Part shown: positions 23,223-24,145 of the stretch, in pieces
How the letters are laid out: each line of letters starts with the position of its first letter
Numbering within the stretch: position 1 is the first letter of the stretch
Source of the DNA: JBHHWH01 sp046756405
Lineage (GTDB): Bacteria > Actinomycetota > Acidimicrobiia > Spongiisociales > ZC4RG35
Assembly: GCA_046756405.1 (NCBI GenBank)
Contig: JBHHWH010000034.1
Span: 1-24,145, forward strand
Length of the DNA: 24,145 nucleotides
Reading direction: 5' to 3'
Translations under genes and position numbers: made by a program
The notes under the pieces: generated by a model
Seen by the model: the letters and a program-made list of their open reading frames with translations, nothing else
Told to the model about the DNA's origin: nothing
Database searches by the model: none

Positions 23223-24080
23223 ATGTATCCACGCAAGTTCGATTACGTAGCCCCTACCTCCCTGGAGGAGGCCTTCGGCGCTCTGGGAGACGACTCCAAG
23301 GTGATGGCCGGAGGGATGAGCCTTATCCCGCTGATGAAGCTGCGGCTCTTCTCCCCCGCCGTGGTGGTCGACATCGCCCGTGTACCGGGCCTCAACTCCA
23401 TCGAGGACAAGGGCGACCACATCGAGATCGGAGCCCTGGTACGCCACGCCGAGACCGCTAGCAGCGACCTGGTCAACGCCAACGCCGGCGCGCTGGCGAC
23501 CGCCGCTGGTCTCACCGGTGACGTCCAAGTGCGCAACCGGGGAACGACCTGCGGTTCGCTGGCCCACGTCGACGTGGCCGCCGACCAGCCAGCCGGCGCC
23601 CTGGCCTGCGGGGCGGTCATGATCGCCCAATCGGCGTCGGGCACCAGGGAGATCCCTGCGGCCGAGTTCTTCGTCGACGCGCTGACGTCGGCTTTGAACC
23701 CCGACGAGATCCTCACCGCGATCCGCATCCCCAAGGCGGGTCCGGGTGAGGGCTCGGCCTACGACAAGTTGGGAAGGAGAGGCGGCCGCTCCGACTATGC
23801 CGTAGCGGGCGCCGCCGCCTGGGTGAAGAAGTCCAACGGCACGATCGAAGCCGCCCGGGTCGCTGTCACCGGCGTGGGCACCAAGCCCAGCCTGGCCGAA
23901 GCAGCTGCCGAGGCCTTGGTCGGAACCGACGGCTCCGACGCGGCCGTGGAGGCCGCCGCGGCGAAGGTCCTCGATGGCATCACGATCATCGAGGACCTCT
24001 ACGGCTCGGAGGAGTACAAAGCCCATCTGACCAAGGTCTTCGTGGCCAGGGCGGTCAAACAGGCCCTAGCCGACCTCTGA
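23223..24080 (+). CDS. coxM: molybdenum hydroxylase FAD-binding medium subunit (CoxM family)
   Basis: The flavin subunit that passes electrons from the iron-sulfur centres to the acceptor, 285 residues. The first FAD motif, AGGMSLIPLMK, at about residues 29-39 is canonical. The second reads NRGTTCGSLAHVDVAADQP, where the usual T-x-G-G-S is T-T-C-G-S, so Cys110 replaces a Gly near the FAD pyrophosphate. A CO_deh_flav_C-like C-terminal domain follows (AVAGAAAWVKK, VTGVGTKP). GAGGGG lies five bases before ATG 23223, one base after the coxL stop. Accessory genes (MoxR-like CoxD, CoxE, CoxG) are not seen before the window ends. Confidence 0.94.
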   Translation: MYPRKFDYVAPTSLEEAFGALGDDSKVMAGGMSLIPLMKLRLFSPAVVVDIARVPGLNSIEDKGDHIEIGALVRHAETASSDLVNANAGALATAAGLTGDVQVRNRGTTCGSLAHVDVAADQPAGALACGAVMIAQSASGTREIPAAEFFVDALTSALNPDEILTAIRIPKAGPGEGSAYDKLGRRGGRSDYAVAGAAAWVKKSNGTIEAARVAVTGVGTKPSLAEAAAEALVGTDGSDAAVEAAAAKVLDGITIIEDLYGSEEYKAHLTKVFVARAVKQALADL

Positions 24081-24103
24081 ACGACAACTGAAATCGAGTG
24101 GAA

Positions 24104-24117
24104 GTGGGGATCCCCAC
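24104..24117. repeat. perfect 14-bp palindrome downstream of coxM
   Basis: GTGGGGATCCCCAC lies 23 bases after the coxM stop codon. A related GC-rich stretch follows (CCGCCGGGGACCC). It could be part of a transcription stop, although no T tract is visible before the window ends, or an operator for a downstream gene outside the window. Confidence 0.4.
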
Positions 24118-24145
24118 CGCCGGGGACCCACAAACCAACACGGGG

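Noticed and set aside
20340..24080. True (form I) aerobic CO dehydrogenase
   Set aside because: The active-site loop is AYRGAGR, not AYxCSFR, and the gene order is S-L-M rather than M-S-L.
1..24145. CRISPR array, rRNA genes, complete insertion sequence or replication origin
   Set aside because: No regularly spaced repeats, rRNA-like sequence, transposase gene with terminal repeats, or clustered DnaA-box-like sites were seen.

Overview
The window looks like chromosomal DNA of a GC-rich actinobacterium, probably from the Acidimicrobiia or a nearby deep-branching class. This rests on the high GC content, a small DUF1876 protein, a DUF4032 protein, the Thr/Pro/Gly/Asp-rich linker of the sugar-binding lipoprotein, and several genes whose starts lack a clear Shine-Dalgarno sequence. 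The taxonomic call is inference; there is no rRNA gene here.

Layout. (1) 1-1683: NAD salvage. The 3' end of a nicotinamidase gene (+) converges on nicotinate phosphoribosyltransferase (-). (2) 1719-10545: a divergent alpha-glucoside/oligosaccharide uptake and hydrolysis locus. On the minus strand lie GH13 alpha-glucosidase, the transporter ATPase and a GH1 beta-glucosidase, possibly reading on into pncB. On the plus strand lie the binding lipoprotein, a perfect 18-bp hairpin, an oversized permease and a normal permease. (3) 10686-12742 (-): a ROK fructokinase-type sugar kinase translationally coupled to a DUF4032 kinase-fold protein. Uptake, hydrolysis and phosphorylation of sugars therefore sit together. 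(4) 12944-16297: a class III cyclase/TolB-like/TPR protein whose frame is broken by one extra G in a G6 run, convergent with an acyl-CoA synthetase. (5) 16335-18884 (+): MFS exporter, ECF sigma factor, and a DNA alkyltransferase fused to a C-terminal Ada-type zinc domain. The sigma and alkyltransferase genes overlap by 4 nt. (6) 18906-20339: a DUF1876 gene, a decayed tyrosine-recombinase gene beside a CAU tRNA, and a 45-codon stub of another class III cyclase. (7) 20340-24080 (+): a coxS-coxL-coxM molybdenum hydroxylase operon of the form II type (AYRGAGR active-site loop).

The most interesting candidate system is the sigma factor coupled to the alkyltransferase-AdaZn fusion. The Ada parts that sense and repair DNA methylation are present, but the usual AraC DNA-binding domain is absent and a sigma factor gene takes the neighbouring place. 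This suggests an alkylation response wired through a sigma factor. The oversized permease and the kinase-like DUF4032 protein coupled to a sugar kinase are also worth following.
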